Assembly: GCA_963576785.1 (NCBI GenBank) | Contig: OY756141.1 | Location: 2,232,001 to 2,296,000 of the forward strand | Origin: Chlorophyllum brunneum | Taxonomy: Eukaryota > Basidiomycota > Agaricomycetes > Agaricales > Agaricaceae | Reading direction: 5' to 3' | Length of the DNA stretch: 64,000 nucleotides | Part shown: in pieces, positions 23,738 to 34,740 of the stretch | Layout of the letters: every line of letters begins with the position of its first letter | Position numbering within the stretch: position 1 is the first letter of the stretch | Program-made: the position numbers and the translations under genes | Notes under the pieces: generated by a model | Seen by the model: the letters and a program-made list of their open reading frames with translations, nothing else | Databases searched by the model: none | Told to the model about the DNA's origin: nothing

Positions 23738-24309
23738 TGTTGAGGAAACGACCGTAACGAGTTGTTTGCTGGGGACAGCAGTAAACGCAGTGGGAGAGAA
23801 TGTAGGGTCTACTCACCGAGATAATAAGCTTCTATCTGATACCTGTAGAAAGGTAATTCGGATAGACAGATATTATTGATGAATCGGTTAACGTCAGAGG
23901 AGTAGAGGTCAAAGTCAATTAAATCGATAGAGGTGTTGTACTCAAAGAGATAGGCAATGATAAAGAAGTTGTTCGATTGAACAAGATACAGAACTTAGGT
24001 CTGCTACATGGGGTTTATATACATATTGTAACATAGACGAGTCATACTACATAAAATACTAGTATTGCATGGATTGTTCCTTATGACTCCCTTTAACTGC
24101 GGCGTAGTGCCTGCAGAGTACTGCAGAACGTAGTATCTAGTCATTGGTACTATGTAGAATAATCTATCAAGTACTTATGACTCTCATCATATGCAGAGCA
24201 ACTCATAGGAAGTTACTACGGAATGAAGTTACTGGAAAGTAACGGATCAGTCTATTATTATCATAATGACTTCATAGTCTGTTTCTAGAATATGTCCGAA
24301 ACTTCAACA
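23738..24309 (-). repeat. copia 5' LTR
   Basis: 572 bp, pairs with 16797-17368. Differences from the other LTR seen by eye are C/T or G/A changes only, for example at 23840, 23892 and 24282. The 5 bp duplication gggaa follows at 24310. Confidence 0.93.
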
Positions 24310-25363
24310 GGGAAAGGCCAACTGTAAACACAGTTCCCTGAGGAACAGCCTTTGAAATCCATGTCTTGGTAATCTCAAGGTTGGCAGGAGTGGGGACAGC
24401 ATTGGTACGCAGAGCAAAACCCCCGTACTTGGCAGAGGTAGACTTTACTTGAATATGGAGGCATGAGTCCATGAAACCATGGTTTCGAGATGGAATGAGG
24501 AGACTTCGGGGGTAGATTCAAAGTCAACAATAATCTAGCAATGTGAGGGGCCAGCAGTGGTCATCCTAGGCCTCTTCTTAGAGGCTTTGGACTTGGGAGG
24601 AGAGGCTTGCTTGCCCATGGTGAGAATCCTGTCTGGAGGAAGTGAAGGGAACATCTGTGCAAGTTGCACAACAGGGCCCAATGCTGTAGTTGCCTTTCCC
24701 TTCCCTTTCAGTTGGGGAGCAGGCTCCTTGGCCACTATAGAGAATGTTCTCTTGTTCCCTGCCTTGGTAGCCAGAGTAGAAGGGGCAGGAAGAGCCACCG
24801 GCTTGCACTGGTAGGTCCCCTTGCCTGAGAGAGGAGATGGTCCAACCCCAGCAGGGCGAGGACCACTCAAAGGTCCCTCTGGGCCAGACATCGGAATGTC
24901 TGGATCCTGGGGGGGAGGCCCAGCCAGGGAAGGCCAGGGGACAGCTCGAGCCCTTGGTACAGGAGGAGTACAAGGGACAGGAGGAGTGGCAGCAAGAGCA
25001 GTGGGGGCCAGTCCCATAGATGTACTCAGGATGATACCAATAGTAGGCATCCCGAAACCAAGTTTGATAGTGGACCATCCACTGTCATTGATAGCTTTGC
25101 ACAATCGAATAATCAATTGTGCTAGGAGGTAGACTGAATTACCCAGCAGGGTAGTCCAGTTGATATTCTCCACCGTCTTGTTGAGGAAGGTGGAGATTAG
25201 GTCCAGTGAGTTCAAGGCCACTTCAAGATCTGCTGCAACACTGTCAACAGTGTTAAGAAGATGGCAGTAGTACAGGGATGAGGAGCTGGTGGAGGAGGGC
25301 GCAGGGCTAGGTGTGCTGGGGCTAGGGCCCTAAGGGGGAGTTATGGGATCTTTGTTGAACCCA
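24310..25363 (-). pseudogene. LINE-B ORF1, middle region
   Basis: Minus-strand continuation of LINE-B ORF1 beyond the copia element. The longest open piece is 24535-25221, with a Pro/Ala-rich stretch (PPVPCTPPVPRARAVP) and a basic stretch (SPPKSKASKKRPRM). A stop at 24535-24537 replaces a Trp codon (GPSWC in the copy near 34850). No folded domain is recognised here; the nucleic-acid-binding knuckles are at 16200-16450. Confidence 0.75.
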
Positions 25364-26251
25364 TCAGCCTAATGGTCAAGTGGTTTGGGTGTAGGCTTAA
25401 TTCCTACCAGGCTGCTTGGCTAGAAGGTCCTGGGTTCAAAACTTGTGGGGGGGGATTTATTCTTAACCGTGGGAAGTACCAGTATACAAGGCATGGTTAC
25501 TTAGCAATATTCCCAGGTGACACCGGATTAGGTTGTGTGGTCCTGTTTGGCATTGTTTGGTGCTGTCACAGGCTAGTGTGGGAGTTGTCACACCCAGTCA
25601 CATAGCAAGTCACATAGTTACATCACACTGTCATGGTGTGACCCAGCTGTGTGCATCGCCCAAGTCCAATATTGGCCAAAGGTGGTGGTGCCTTAATGCC
25701 AGGGCCTAACTTGGGAGGATTACCTAAGCCACTGCTGGAGATAGGGCATTATAAGAAGGGGAATGTCATGATAACAGTCCGACTTGGGGCATGCTGAAAA
25801 AAGCCGCCGAGATAGGATACCCCTCCCAGTCTGCTTCGGCATAGTTCCAGTAGTTAGTAGACATAACCCAATCTCCAGATTGAGGATGCTGACTAAGTTG
25901 GCTTAAAATAACCTCAGGACCAATCTAGTAGCAGTGCCTGCAAGGTGTAGATCTCAGATAGTTAAGCACGGGGATCCAGGCCATAAGGCATACCGAACCA
26001 GCTGCTGAGGAATGGGAAGCAACTCTGGGGTAGTGCCTGAGTGAAGTTGTGGGCCATAGCAGGTGATGTACTGGGGCATGCTGAAAAAAGCCGCTGGTTA
26101 TCAGAGAATACTCACCTGGCTCGAGAGGACTAAATCCTATATTAGTTGGCCTGGTACAGGAAAAATAGCCAGGTTCCAGCTCAAGTTGATTCCACGTTGC
26201 CATTGGCTAAGGCTGGTGGTAAGAGACCCCTCAAGGGGCTCCGTAGACGGG
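25364..26251 (+). repeat. RNA-1 element, long form
   Basis: About 888 bp. A-box TGGTCAAGTGG, anticodon loop CTTAATT in a GTAGG/CCTAC stem, B-box GGTTCAAAACT. Two copies of the TGCTGAAAAAAGCCGC motif start near 25791 and 26078. The 3' end reads AAGGGGCTCCGTAGACGG and joins LINE-A directly. On the complementary strand the open frame seen in three other copies is broken (25925-26203). Confidence 0.85.
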
Positions 26252-26771
26252 CACCAAAGCCCTCGCTGGTCTCATCCCCATCCACCTCCATCTGAAGAAG
26301 TTGGCCTCAAGAGCAAACTACTGTCTCTCTACCCTCTCCGGTCCCTCCTCAATCATCCAAACACCAAGGGTGCCCCTCCATACCCTCTCTCCATCTCCCT
26401 CCTGTCTGAACGTCTCATTAGGCAGGTCAAGGGTCCCTTATGGAAGCCGTTTCAGTGCTTCCATCCCTTACTGAACAGTTTGACCCCTGCTCTGCAGTGG
26501 CTCAACCTAGTCACCATCTCCTGGACTGCTTTGCAGCCCAGGTATCCTTCCATGACTCTCCCCATTCTCGTGATGAGAGAGCTGTGCATATAAGGCATCT
26601 GAACAGCACTTTGGAACGTGCTAATGCCAATCCTCGGGTTAGGCAGTCTCTGCTGCCCATATTTACCGGTCAGGCCAGCATGTCTTCCAGACAAGACATG
26701 TGGCCAGTCGAGTGACAGCTCCTGATGTAGAGCTGTACACTATCTGGATCACGATTGGAAAGGCTACCAGC

Positions 26772-27077
26772 TGTTACGACTTTAGTCTGAGACTCAGGTT
26801 GCAAGTCTTTGGATAAAGACAAGGAAGTAGAGAAGAGAGTAAGGGATGATATGATTCGTAAAGTGTAAGGAATACATCAAGTATTACTACACTTTATATA
26901 CTAGTGGTATGGGGTAAGAATAAGGGAGCAGAGTAAAGGAGTCATAGGGGATGAGTAGAACGAGTCAGTAAGAGTACAGCCATAAGGGATGAAACAAGGA
27001 GGCAAAGTGGATACATTGGAATGATAAAGGTGATGGGTGCATGATAGGAATGTACTGTCTATCTATAGTTCATAACA
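26772..27077 (-). repeat. gypsy 3' LTR
   Basis: 306 bp. It differs from the 5' LTR by about seven transitions and a 4 bp tandem duplication (GTCTATCTATAG versus GTCTATAG) near its right end. Confidence 0.92.
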
Positions 27078-27251
27078 ATACCTCCCTTTTTACTTTCATG
27101 ACCCCATGAAATACCGTAGTTTACTTGTCATCTTGTTCTTTGTGTAAGGCGTTGATAAGTTGATGTTTGGTAGGACCAATCATCGGGGTTCCCAATTTGC
27201 ATCGACATCCAATCCAAAAGGGGGCATGGTCTTGGCCTCCTCTGAAGAGGG

Positions 27252-28105
27252 CTATGGTGCATCCTTTGAACATAGTGGTATCGTTTGTTTTGGCTGTGAC
27301 GAGGTTATGTGTAATCTCTTCCCAGTAGTTTTCTTTGAACTGTCCTCCATCTTTGAGTGTAAGATAAGATGGGGGGGGGGGGGGTTGAATATCATTGGTT
27401 TGGGTGGCGGGTCCATATCAGGCAGTTGTATAAGGAGGTGGTCTACTTCATCTCGCATGTCTGGTTCCATTAGATGGTCTGGGACAGATTTGTCAATTCC
27501 CTCCATTCCTTCATCTAACCAGTCCTGTTCATTGTCTTTGTGGTAGGGTGGCTTGTCGGGTAAGGTAGTGGGGGTATATAAGTCAAGATCCATTAGTCTC
27601 CACGCAAGTCTATAGGTGGGGTTGTCGCTCGAGTCAGTAAGGTGATTGAGTCTTTCACCTGTCATGATTAAGGCACTTTGGATGCATTTCTTTGCATCGG
27701 AGTGCACTAATACGTTGAGGTCGGTGGCTGCTTTGTCTAATAACTCCTTCATGAGTTCATGTTTCCCAGTTGACATGGCGGCAGGAAGGACTCTGGTAGT
27801 GGTGATGAGTAGAATGCGGCTCAGGGCTTTGGCTTGGATTTGGAGATTATTGATGGCATGGGCAATGTATGTGAGTCCTTTGGTTGTGGCGGTATAGTGT
27901 TCGATTTGATCTTCGGTGGACTGGGCATCGAGGAGGTTGTTAAGTTCTTGTTTGAATTCTGCATCATTGGCTGGGAAGGGGGTGGGTTTGCATTTGGCGT
28001 GCATGGCATGTTGTGAAGGTAATCGGTGAAGTTTAGGGTGCAATGGATACAGCGTGAGGTGCGTCGAGTATAGTGATCTCTTGTAACACGAGGTTTGTTG
28101 TTCAT
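27252..28105 (-). pseudogene. Extra ORF of the gypsy element, downstream of pol
   Basis: A reading frame of about 285 codons between the chromodomain and the 3' LTR, in the sense direction. Its ATG (complement 28103-28105) overlaps the pol stop as ATGA. The first ~45 codons are in one frame (MNNKPRVTRDHYTRR...CIHC) and the rest in another (27252-28043), so one frameshift lies between about 27960 and 28043. The product is predicted to be mostly helical (KQELNNLLDAQSTEDQIEHY; KGLTYIAHAINNLQIQAKAL) with a Pro/acidic tail. A run of 13 G's at 27372-27384 falls in the tail. No family is recognised. The position is that of env in some Ty3 elements, but I see no signal peptide or membrane segment. 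Confidence 0.6.
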
Positions 28106-31100
28106 AATTGTTGCTTTTGACCCCCCCTTTTTATAGGTTTTGTCCTCGAAATTTTGTCTAAAAATTCTTGAACTGCCTCCTTAGCGTTTCCTAACTCTGA
28201 CTCATTCTCCCATGTGTCTTCTTCGGAGGTATACCCTTTCCAGTGTACTAGGAATTGATTTCATTGTCCTCTTTTGCGATGTCCTGGGATTTCGTCTACC
28301 TCATATTGCTCTTCATCATTGATGATCTCGGGCATCGGTGGTGGTGAGGTGTGCTGGCTGTCGAACTCGGGTTTTTGATAGGGGGAGAGGAGTCTGCTGT
28401 TAAACACATCATGTATCGCCCATGTTTCAGGTAGTTCCAATTGGTAGCTTGTTTCGCCTATTTTCGTTTTTATCCTGAATGGTTCATATCATTTGTGATC
28501 CAGCTTTTTGGTTGGTCTTGTTGTCCTGATATTACTTGCTTCGAGCCAAACTTGTTCTCCTGGGGTGTATTCGTGTTCTGGCTTAGTGCTGTTGCATTTC
28601 CCCATTTGTTCCTGACTACGTTGTAATATTTTTGTCACTTCTTGTCGCATGTTTTGTAACTCCTGTATTCGTTCCGTGATTGCAGGTGCTTTGGTGATGC
28701 TTGTTATATCTCCTTTCCAAGGGTGTCATCCATAAACTATTTCGAATGGTGAATATCCGGTGGCTGTGTGGATTTTGTTATTGTATTGGAATTCTGCTGT
28801 GGCTAGCCATTTTTTCCAATTGTCTTGAGCATGGTTTATTACATTTCTGAGATATGTTTCAACCTCCTGGTTGATGCGCTCCATTTGACCATCGGTTTGT
28901 GGATGGTATGCCATGGATAAGTTTCACTGGGTTCCTGTTGCTTGGCATAGTTCTGCCATGAATTTGGACACGAATTGTGGGCCTCTGTCACTGATAATTC
29001 TCGGGGTATTCCGTGTGTTCTCCATATGTCATCTCGATAGATATCTCCTAGTTCCTTGGATGTTAATGTGGTGTTGACTGCACATAATCTGATTATTTTG
29101 CTGAAACAATTGACTATGACAAGTATTGCATCATATTCTTCTGACTCTGGTAGCAGTCCTATCATGTCGATTGATATCTCTTCCCAAGGTTCCGCTGGTG
29201 TCGGTAATGGATGGAGATGTGTTGTTGGTCTTATTCGGAGTATTTTGTTTCATTGGCATGCTTCACATCCCCTGATGTATTGTTTGATGTTGTTGCGCAT
29301 CTAGGGCCACCAATAACTCCGTTTAAGGAGTTCCATCATTTGATGTTGTCCTGGATGTCCTACATCTGTTTTGTCATGGTGTTGTCATAGTATTTCTTGT
29401 CGTATTTGGTTGTTAGGTGGGACATATATTCTTCCTTCGAACATTGGTACTCCATCTGTTTCCCATTCCTCCTTTGGTTGCTTCTCTTTTTCTTTTAGCC
29501 ACTGTGTTTCTCTTCTTGTCTCCTTTTGTAGTTGGTGTTTCAGATCTTCTTCTCCTGAGATTTCCCAGATTTGTCGGATTGTGGTGATCGTACTGTCATC
29601 GAATAAGTGGTCTGGTAGTAAGGTGATGTTGGTGTTGTCATGAGTAGTGTCTGTTTTTGCTAGTCTTGATAAGACGTCGGCTTTTGTGTTGGTTTTTCCG
29701 GGGATATGTTTCAGCGTATAATGGTATTATTGTAGCTCCATCTGCCACCTCGCTTGTTGTCCTGTGAGTTGCTGTGGTTTTCAGAAGTATTCTAGCTTTT
29801 TGTGATCGGTCCATATTTCGAATAGTTCATCTGCATCGAGTAGATATTGTCTCCAGGTCTTGATTGCTTCTCGAATGGCAAGTAATTCTTTATCATAGAT
29901 CTGATAGTTTCATTCTGCAGGTGTCATTGTTCTTGAATGGAATGTGATTGGGTGCCAGTTTTCTTCTTGTTTTTGCAATAATACTGCTCCTACTCCATAT
30001 CCTGATGCATCCACTTCTACCCTGTATTGACTCTTGTCTTGTGGCATTGCTAATACCGGTTTGCTTGTGATCTTTTCTTTGATCCTTTCGAAGGCTTGCT
30101 GCTGTCGTTCCTTCCATACCCATTGTGTGTCTTTTTTCTTCAACTCATGTAGCAGGGCTGCTATATTGCTGAAGTCGTGAATGAATCGTTGGTAGAAGTT
30201 TGCGAATCCTAGGAATTTTTCGACATCTTTTAGGGATTTGGGTGTTGGCCATTCTTTCACTGCTTTCACTTTCTCCTCCTCCATTTTAACGCTGCCTTGT
30301 CCAACCACGAATCCTAGTATAGGTATTTCTTTTGCGTCAAATACGCATTTCGATCTCTTGAAATACAGTTGGTGTTTCGCTGTGATGTCGAGGAATCGTT
30401 TTGTTCTGTCTTCAAGTTCCTGTTGTGTGGTCCCAGGTATGATGAAATCATCCATGTAGTTGACAACTGCTCCTTCATGTAGCATATCTCGAAAGACGGT
30501 GTTCATCATCCTTTGGAATGTTGCTGGCAAGTTACTCATTCCAAAAAATATGACTGTTGGCTCGAATAATCCATTGTTCATTATGAATGCTGCTTTCCAT
30601 TCATTGCCTTCCCTTATCCTAACATTATTGTATCCCCAGATGATGTCGAGTTTATTAAAGACTTTCGCGTTCCTGAGTTTGTCAATAACTTTGCTTATGA
30701 GTGGAAGTGGCATTTTGTCTTTGATTGTGTGTTCATTTAGCTTCTTGTAGTCTTGTACCAGTCGTTTGGTTCCATCTTTCTTGGGTATGAAGAAGCATGG
30801 TGTAGCGTAGGGGGATTGTGATGGTCGAATTCATCCTGAGGTGATATTTTTGTTGAGGAATGTTTGCAGTTCTTGTTTCTCTGTTAATGTCATTGGGTAG
30901 ACCTTGGACTGTAATACCGGTGGTGCATCTTCTGTCAGGTTTATTTTGTGGTCCCATATCGTATGTTCCGGTAGTTTGTCAAAGTTCTTCTTGTTGAACA
31001 GGTGCATATATGGCTGCAGGTATGTCGGTAGGTCCTCTGGGTTCATTTGGTCGGTTTTCTTTTCCTCTATGTGTTCTTTTACCATGTGTATTCTTTCGTT

Positions 31101-31513
31101 GAACCATATATCATTGTGGCGGGTGGTGTAATCCTTCGGACATCTATTGAAGTGTATTATGTTGTTTGTCCAATTGATTTCTGGGTTGTACTTGACTAGC
31201 CAGTCATGTCCGAGATATAGGTCCGCGCTCTCCAGTTTTGTTACCATTGCTTAATACCAGTTGTGCCATATCTGTTATTTCTCCCTTCTTGTTTTCAGTT
31301 CCATTAGCATTGATTACTCATATTGGGGTTTTGAGGGATTTGGTCATGATCTGTTCTTCTTCTACTACCCTCTGTGCTATGCATGTATGTGTACATCCGG
31401 AATCCACCAGTGTGGTGATTTGCTTGGGTCCTTTCTTTGTTCTGATTGTTGAATCGAGGAGAAGTTCGCGCATCGAGTTTCGTTTTTGCGGAATCACATA
31501 TCGTCTATTGTGA
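28102..31513 (-). pseudogene. gypsy Pol: protease, RT, RNase H, integrase, chromodomain
   Basis: Protease DSG in TLVDSGCTHTC (near 31400). RT near 30400-30715 (LDIIWGYNNVRIREG; box YMDD at about 30445; LGFVVGQGSVKM), RNase H (VEVDASGYGVGAVLL near 30020), integrase with its zinc domain and catalytic core (SIDMIGLLPES near 29160; HPQTDGQMERINQE near 28900) and a chromodomain (FLVHWKGYTSEEDTWE near 28230). In-frame TGA codons lie at 28261, 29250, 29385, 29781 and 29910 and a TAG at 29301. The TGA at 29781 is CGA in the fragment of this family captured by the copia element (17442-17444). Confidence 0.88.
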
Positions 31514-31556
31514 CATAAAACAGAAACTCTAGGTTTATTGGCTTGCGGGTTTGCAC

Positions 31557-32741
31557 CTACTTGGAGCCTTCGACAAAATCCTCTTTTGTCTCTTCTTCTA
31601 TTTCCTTGGTAACCTCTCTGATGTGTGCTTTCTTCGGTGCTTTACAGTTCTTCAAGATATGGCCCTGTTTGCCACAGTTATAGCATATTATTTTGGTGTA
31701 TGCTATCTTCGTTTTCTTGTGGCAGTATTTGGCAATATGCCTATAGAGGTTACAGTTAAAACACCTTGGTTTGCCATTCTGATTGGTGTCTGCCCTCTGT
31801 CTACCGATTTCCATTGGTTGTCCTCCACCTCCATAGGTGACTCCTGTGCTTATTCTGACATCTCCTCGTGTGATGTCCATTGTTTCGTACCCTTGTCCTA
31901 CTGCGAGGATGGTGTTTCTCCATTTACTGTATATATCTGGGATTGAGGCTGCCAGGTAGCCTACAATAGTTCAGATAATGTCTGCTCTGGTATATTGTTT
32001 GAGGAGGAATATAGCATGTGCGTTGTCAGTTCCTGCTTGGGTCTTCAATGCTTCAAACTCTATTAAAAAGTCCATGGTGTTCCTCTTTCCCTGTTTGAAC
32101 AACTCGATTTCCCCTTCTGCTATTGCTTTTCTATTCCCCAAGGAGAAGGTGGGTACCATCTCCTTTGTGAAGTCATCGAATGCTGGCATTTTCTTATCTT
32201 GAATCATTTGTAATTTGGTGTTGGCATAGGGACCTGTGAGTCCCCCTTTCATTCAGGCTAGTATTCCAATTATCTTTTGTTCATTGTCATCGATTTTGTT
32301 GAAGAGTGTCCATAAGGACATCACTCTCCACCAATCGTCAAACTTGGTTCTATCTCCATTGAAGTATCCTGGTTCTGGGGCTAGGTTCTTTGGGAAGTTG
32401 ATTTCATCGGCCATCTCTGATTCTGTTTCTGGTTCGCTATGTTCGTTTTCATAGGTCTTGGCAACTTCTATGTCGGATGTGGTTTTGGCTATTTCTGTAT
32501 CAAATGGGATCTCGGCGACTTCTATGTCAAATGTGGTCTCGGCAACTTCTGTGTTGAATAGGGTTTCGAAAAGAGCTGTGTCTTCTTCTATACTGTGGTT
32601 GGATTTCTGCCGTTTAAGGCCTTCAGGGATTTCTGGTTCTGTTCGTTGTTTGGATCCAGTGTTTACTGGTGATCCCTGGATATCTGTTGGTCTCGGAGCT
32701 CTTGGTCTTCTTGGTGTTCTCGATGAGCTACTGCTGCTCAT
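31557..32741 (-). pseudogene. gypsy Gag
   Basis: From the ATG at 32741 in one frame, with TGA stops at 32253-32255 and 31971-31973. The N-terminus is Ser/Arg rich, followed by an acidic 10-residue repeat (see 32456-32575), the retrotransposon Gag domain (NYF-like PGYFNGDRTKFDDWW; FSLGNRKAIAEGEIELFKQG) and two CX2CX4HX4C knuckles, CFNCNLYRHIAKYC and CYNCGKQGHILKNC. The last codons read VEGSK. Confidence 0.85.
32456..32575 (-). repeat. 30 bp tandem repeat in gypsy gag
   Basis: Four imperfect 30 bp units encode EVAETTFDI, EVAEIPFDT, EIAKTTSDI and EVAKTYEN-type decapeptides. It is an acidic low-complexity spacer before the Gag domain. Confidence 0.75.
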
Positions 32742-32834
32742 ATACTGTCGTCCTGGTCAGAGGCTATTATTCCAAGCCTAGCTATGAATAGTAGCACCTC
32801 TTTTGTAAGGTGAGTCGAATAACACTTTACCAAA

Positions 32835-33136
32835 TGTTACGACCTTAGTCTGAGACTCAGGTTGCAAGTCTTTGGATAAAGACAAGGAAGTAGAGAAGAG
32901 AGTAAGGGATGATATGATTCGTAAAGTGTAAGGAATACATCAAGTATTACTACACTTTATATACTAGTGGTATGGGGTAAGAATAAGGGAGCAGAGTAAA
33001 GGAGTCATAGGGGATGAGTAGAACGAGTCAGTAAGAGTACAGCCATAAGGGATGAAACAAGGAGGCGAAGCAGATACATTGGAATGATAAAGGTGACGGG
33101 TGCATAATAGAAATGTACTGTCTATAGTTCATAACA
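32835..33136 (-). repeat. gypsy 5' LTR
   Basis: 302 bp, pairs with 26772-27077. Roughly 97-98 percent identical by eye, with differences that are transitions plus one 4 bp indel. Confidence 0.92.
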
Positions 33137-33141
33137 CCAGC

Positions 33142-33834
33142 CTCCCTAATTGTGACTCCATTGTTTTGTTCACTGACTCCCTTGGCTCAGCTAAGAGAGC
33201 GGTGGACCCTTCCGTTCACTCTGGTCAGGCTCACTCGCTTGCTGTGTGCAACACCCTTATAGAGTGGTTTGGGGGTCACCCTGAATGCTCTCTTCACATC
33301 TGGCACACGTACTCTTCGGAGAAGTGGGCCATTCATGGTACTGTACACCAGTACTGCACCAAACTTCAGGTCACTGCAGGTTCCCATCCACAAACCTCCC
33401 TTGACTCCCTTCATCAAAAGGTTGTCAAATCCTGCCAGGATGCCTGGATCACTTGATTCCAGGATCCTACTTACTTGGGTAGCCAGTTTATGGCTCTCGA
33501 AGGGCACAACGGTAAGCCCCTCCAGCCCACTTACCTCCATGGAGGTTTGTGGCTGCCCTCCGCTGCAGTAGAGTCCAACTCACTGTCCGCCTGCATATGT
33601 AGAGTTATACTCAACCATGTGCCTATCAGGGCCTATAGGTCTCGGTTCTTCCAGGATGAACCATTCTGGTGTCCATGTGGGGCTCCTTTTGAGTCTCGTG
33701 TGCATATTCTTACCTCTTGTTCAAGGTTCAACTCCTCTAGGGGGTACCCAGCTATGCCAGGTGCCCTTGTCAAGTTTTTGAAGGCAAACCCTCAGGTGTT
33801 TGCCTTCCCATCCATTCCTCAGGGAATTGGATAA
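33142..33834 (+). pseudogene. LINE-A ORF2 C-terminus (continues from 26252-26771)
   Basis: RNase H end (SIVLFTDSLGSAKRAVDPS) and terminal zinc motif (CPCGAPFESRVHILTSC), stop at 33832-33834. The two halves are separated by the gypsy element, whose duplication ccagc restores the junction in ATSLPNCD. An in-frame stop follows DAWIT at 33457. The LINE-A 3' UTR runs from 33835 to 34350. Confidence 0.8.
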
Positions 33835-34371
33835 CTGGCTTAGGGTAGGTGGGTTATTGTCCAGCACTGGAAAATTCTGGTGGAAGTCCAGCGAAGACCT
33901 TCGGAGTTTTATGAATGGAGTTGTCCCCTTCGGCAACTAGGTATAGTGAAGATGCTGATAGCCACACAAATGGTGTGGCCTATTACTCTGGCAAGAGTAA
34001 CTGTGGCTGGGGGGATGACTCCTAGTAAGAAGGACTCCGGGGGCTAGTAGCAGGACTGGTAACTGGGGACTTCTAGCACTGGGCATTTATGGTGAACTGA
34101 CACTTACTGACTGGGTCACTGGTTGGGGGACCTCCCTACCCGCTTGCCTCCTCTGGCGTCCACTCCCCTTGCCCTCTGGGCTTGGGAGTAGGACACAATT
34201 CTGTCTACTGTTGGTTTTGGACAACAGTACGTCTGCTTGGTGGGGTGTGTCCACCACTTTTCCATAGATACCCGCTAGTTTACTCATTTGTACTCTGGCC
34301 ACAGGCTGTGTTCGAGCACTGTGTAATAAATCGGCCTTAGGCCACGATTTAAAAAAAAAAAAAAAAAAAAA

Positions 34372-34740
34372 ATCTTCATCGAACCCACCTAACTTGCCAA
34401 AATCCTCCCCCAGGTGATGGTGAGATTGTGCGTAAAGGGGTACGTGAACCCCTCCTTCCAGTAGGAGTTTGAAGGATGTCTGGTGGTCTTCTAGTACGAC
34501 TAGATTCATGCAGACGATGGATGGGTCCTGAGGAGGAAGCTTGGATGGTGTCAAGGGTGTCAGGGGACTCAGGGACATGGCGCCTGGTCCCCCCACTGAA
34601 TAGGGGTTGCGATGACATACAGAAAGGCTACGGGTGTGTTCCTAGGGGGCTAGGACACCAAAATAAGCAAGTACAATGACTTTGACGATGAGGATGAGTT
34701 GTTTATGCTTGTTTAATGGTAGAAGTACCAAATCAAGAAG
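34372..34740 (-). other. LINE-B ORF1 N-terminus and probable 5' UTR, minus strand
   Basis: Leftward reading gives an N-terminal ORF1 segment (SGGTRRHVPESPDTLD, reversed 34376-34618). The last ~70 bases before 34741 have no other copy in the window and may be LINE-B 5' UTR or filler between two head-to-head LINE-B elements. Confidence 0.5.

Larger units (their letters stand above)
16797..24309 (-). mobile_element. Ty1/copia LTR retrotransposon, about 7.5 kb
   Basis: Two 572 bp LTRs (16797-17368 and 23738-24309) with TGTTGA...TCAACA ends and a 5 bp duplication gggaa (16792-16796 and 24310-24314). Gag, protease, integrase, RT and RNase H occur in copia order on the minus strand. The LTRs differ at about eight positions by eye, all transitions. 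Several stops and frameshifts make it non-autonomous. A 173 bp extra segment next to the left LTR (17369-17541) contains a captured gypsy fragment. Confidence 0.93.
26772..33136 (-). mobile_element. Ty3/gypsy chromovirus, 6.4 kb
   Basis: LTRs at 26772-27077 and 32835-33136 with TGTTA...TAACA ends and a 5 bp duplication ccagc (26767-26771, 33137-33141). Minus-strand order is Gag with two CCHC knuckles, protease, RT, RNase H, integrase, chromodomain, then an additional ORF before the 3' LTR. A polypurine tract (AAAAAGGGAGG) precedes the 3' LTR. A putative primer site TGGTAAAGTG starts two bases after the 5' LTR. Many in-frame TGA codons make it inactive. Confidence 0.93.
25364..34371 (+). mobile_element. 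RNA-1::LINE-A chimeric retrocopy (carries the gypsy element)
   Basis: RNA-1 (25364-26251) is joined in sense to LINE-A ORF2 from the codons TKALAGLIPIHLHLKK (26252-26771, 33142-33834), with 3' UTR and poly(A) at 34351-34371. Duplications are atctttgttgaaccca (25348-25363) and atcttcatcgaaccca (34372-34387), in the ORF1 region of LINE-B. The duplication encloses both parts, so RNA-1 and LINE-A arrived in one event. The gypsy element inserted later at ccagc. Confidence 0.88.
12145..34740 (-). mobile_element. LINE-B, near full length, minus strand, with nested elements
   Basis: LINE-B segments are 12145-16796 (poly(T) 12145-12160, 3' UTR, ORF2, C-terminal ORF1), 24310-25363 (middle of ORF1) and 34372-about 34740 (N-terminal ORF1 and probable 5' UTR). 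Continuity is shown by duplications of the nested elements: gggaa on both sides of the copia element and atctttgttgaaccca / atcttcatcgaaccca around the RNA-1::LINE-A chimera. Its 5' end meets a plus-strand LINE-B head to head near 34740. Confidence 0.8.

Noticed and set aside
27372..27384. Run of 13 G as a structural or regulatory site
   Set aside because: It falls in a Pro/acidic tail of a decayed frame and is more likely slippage or a sequencing artefact.
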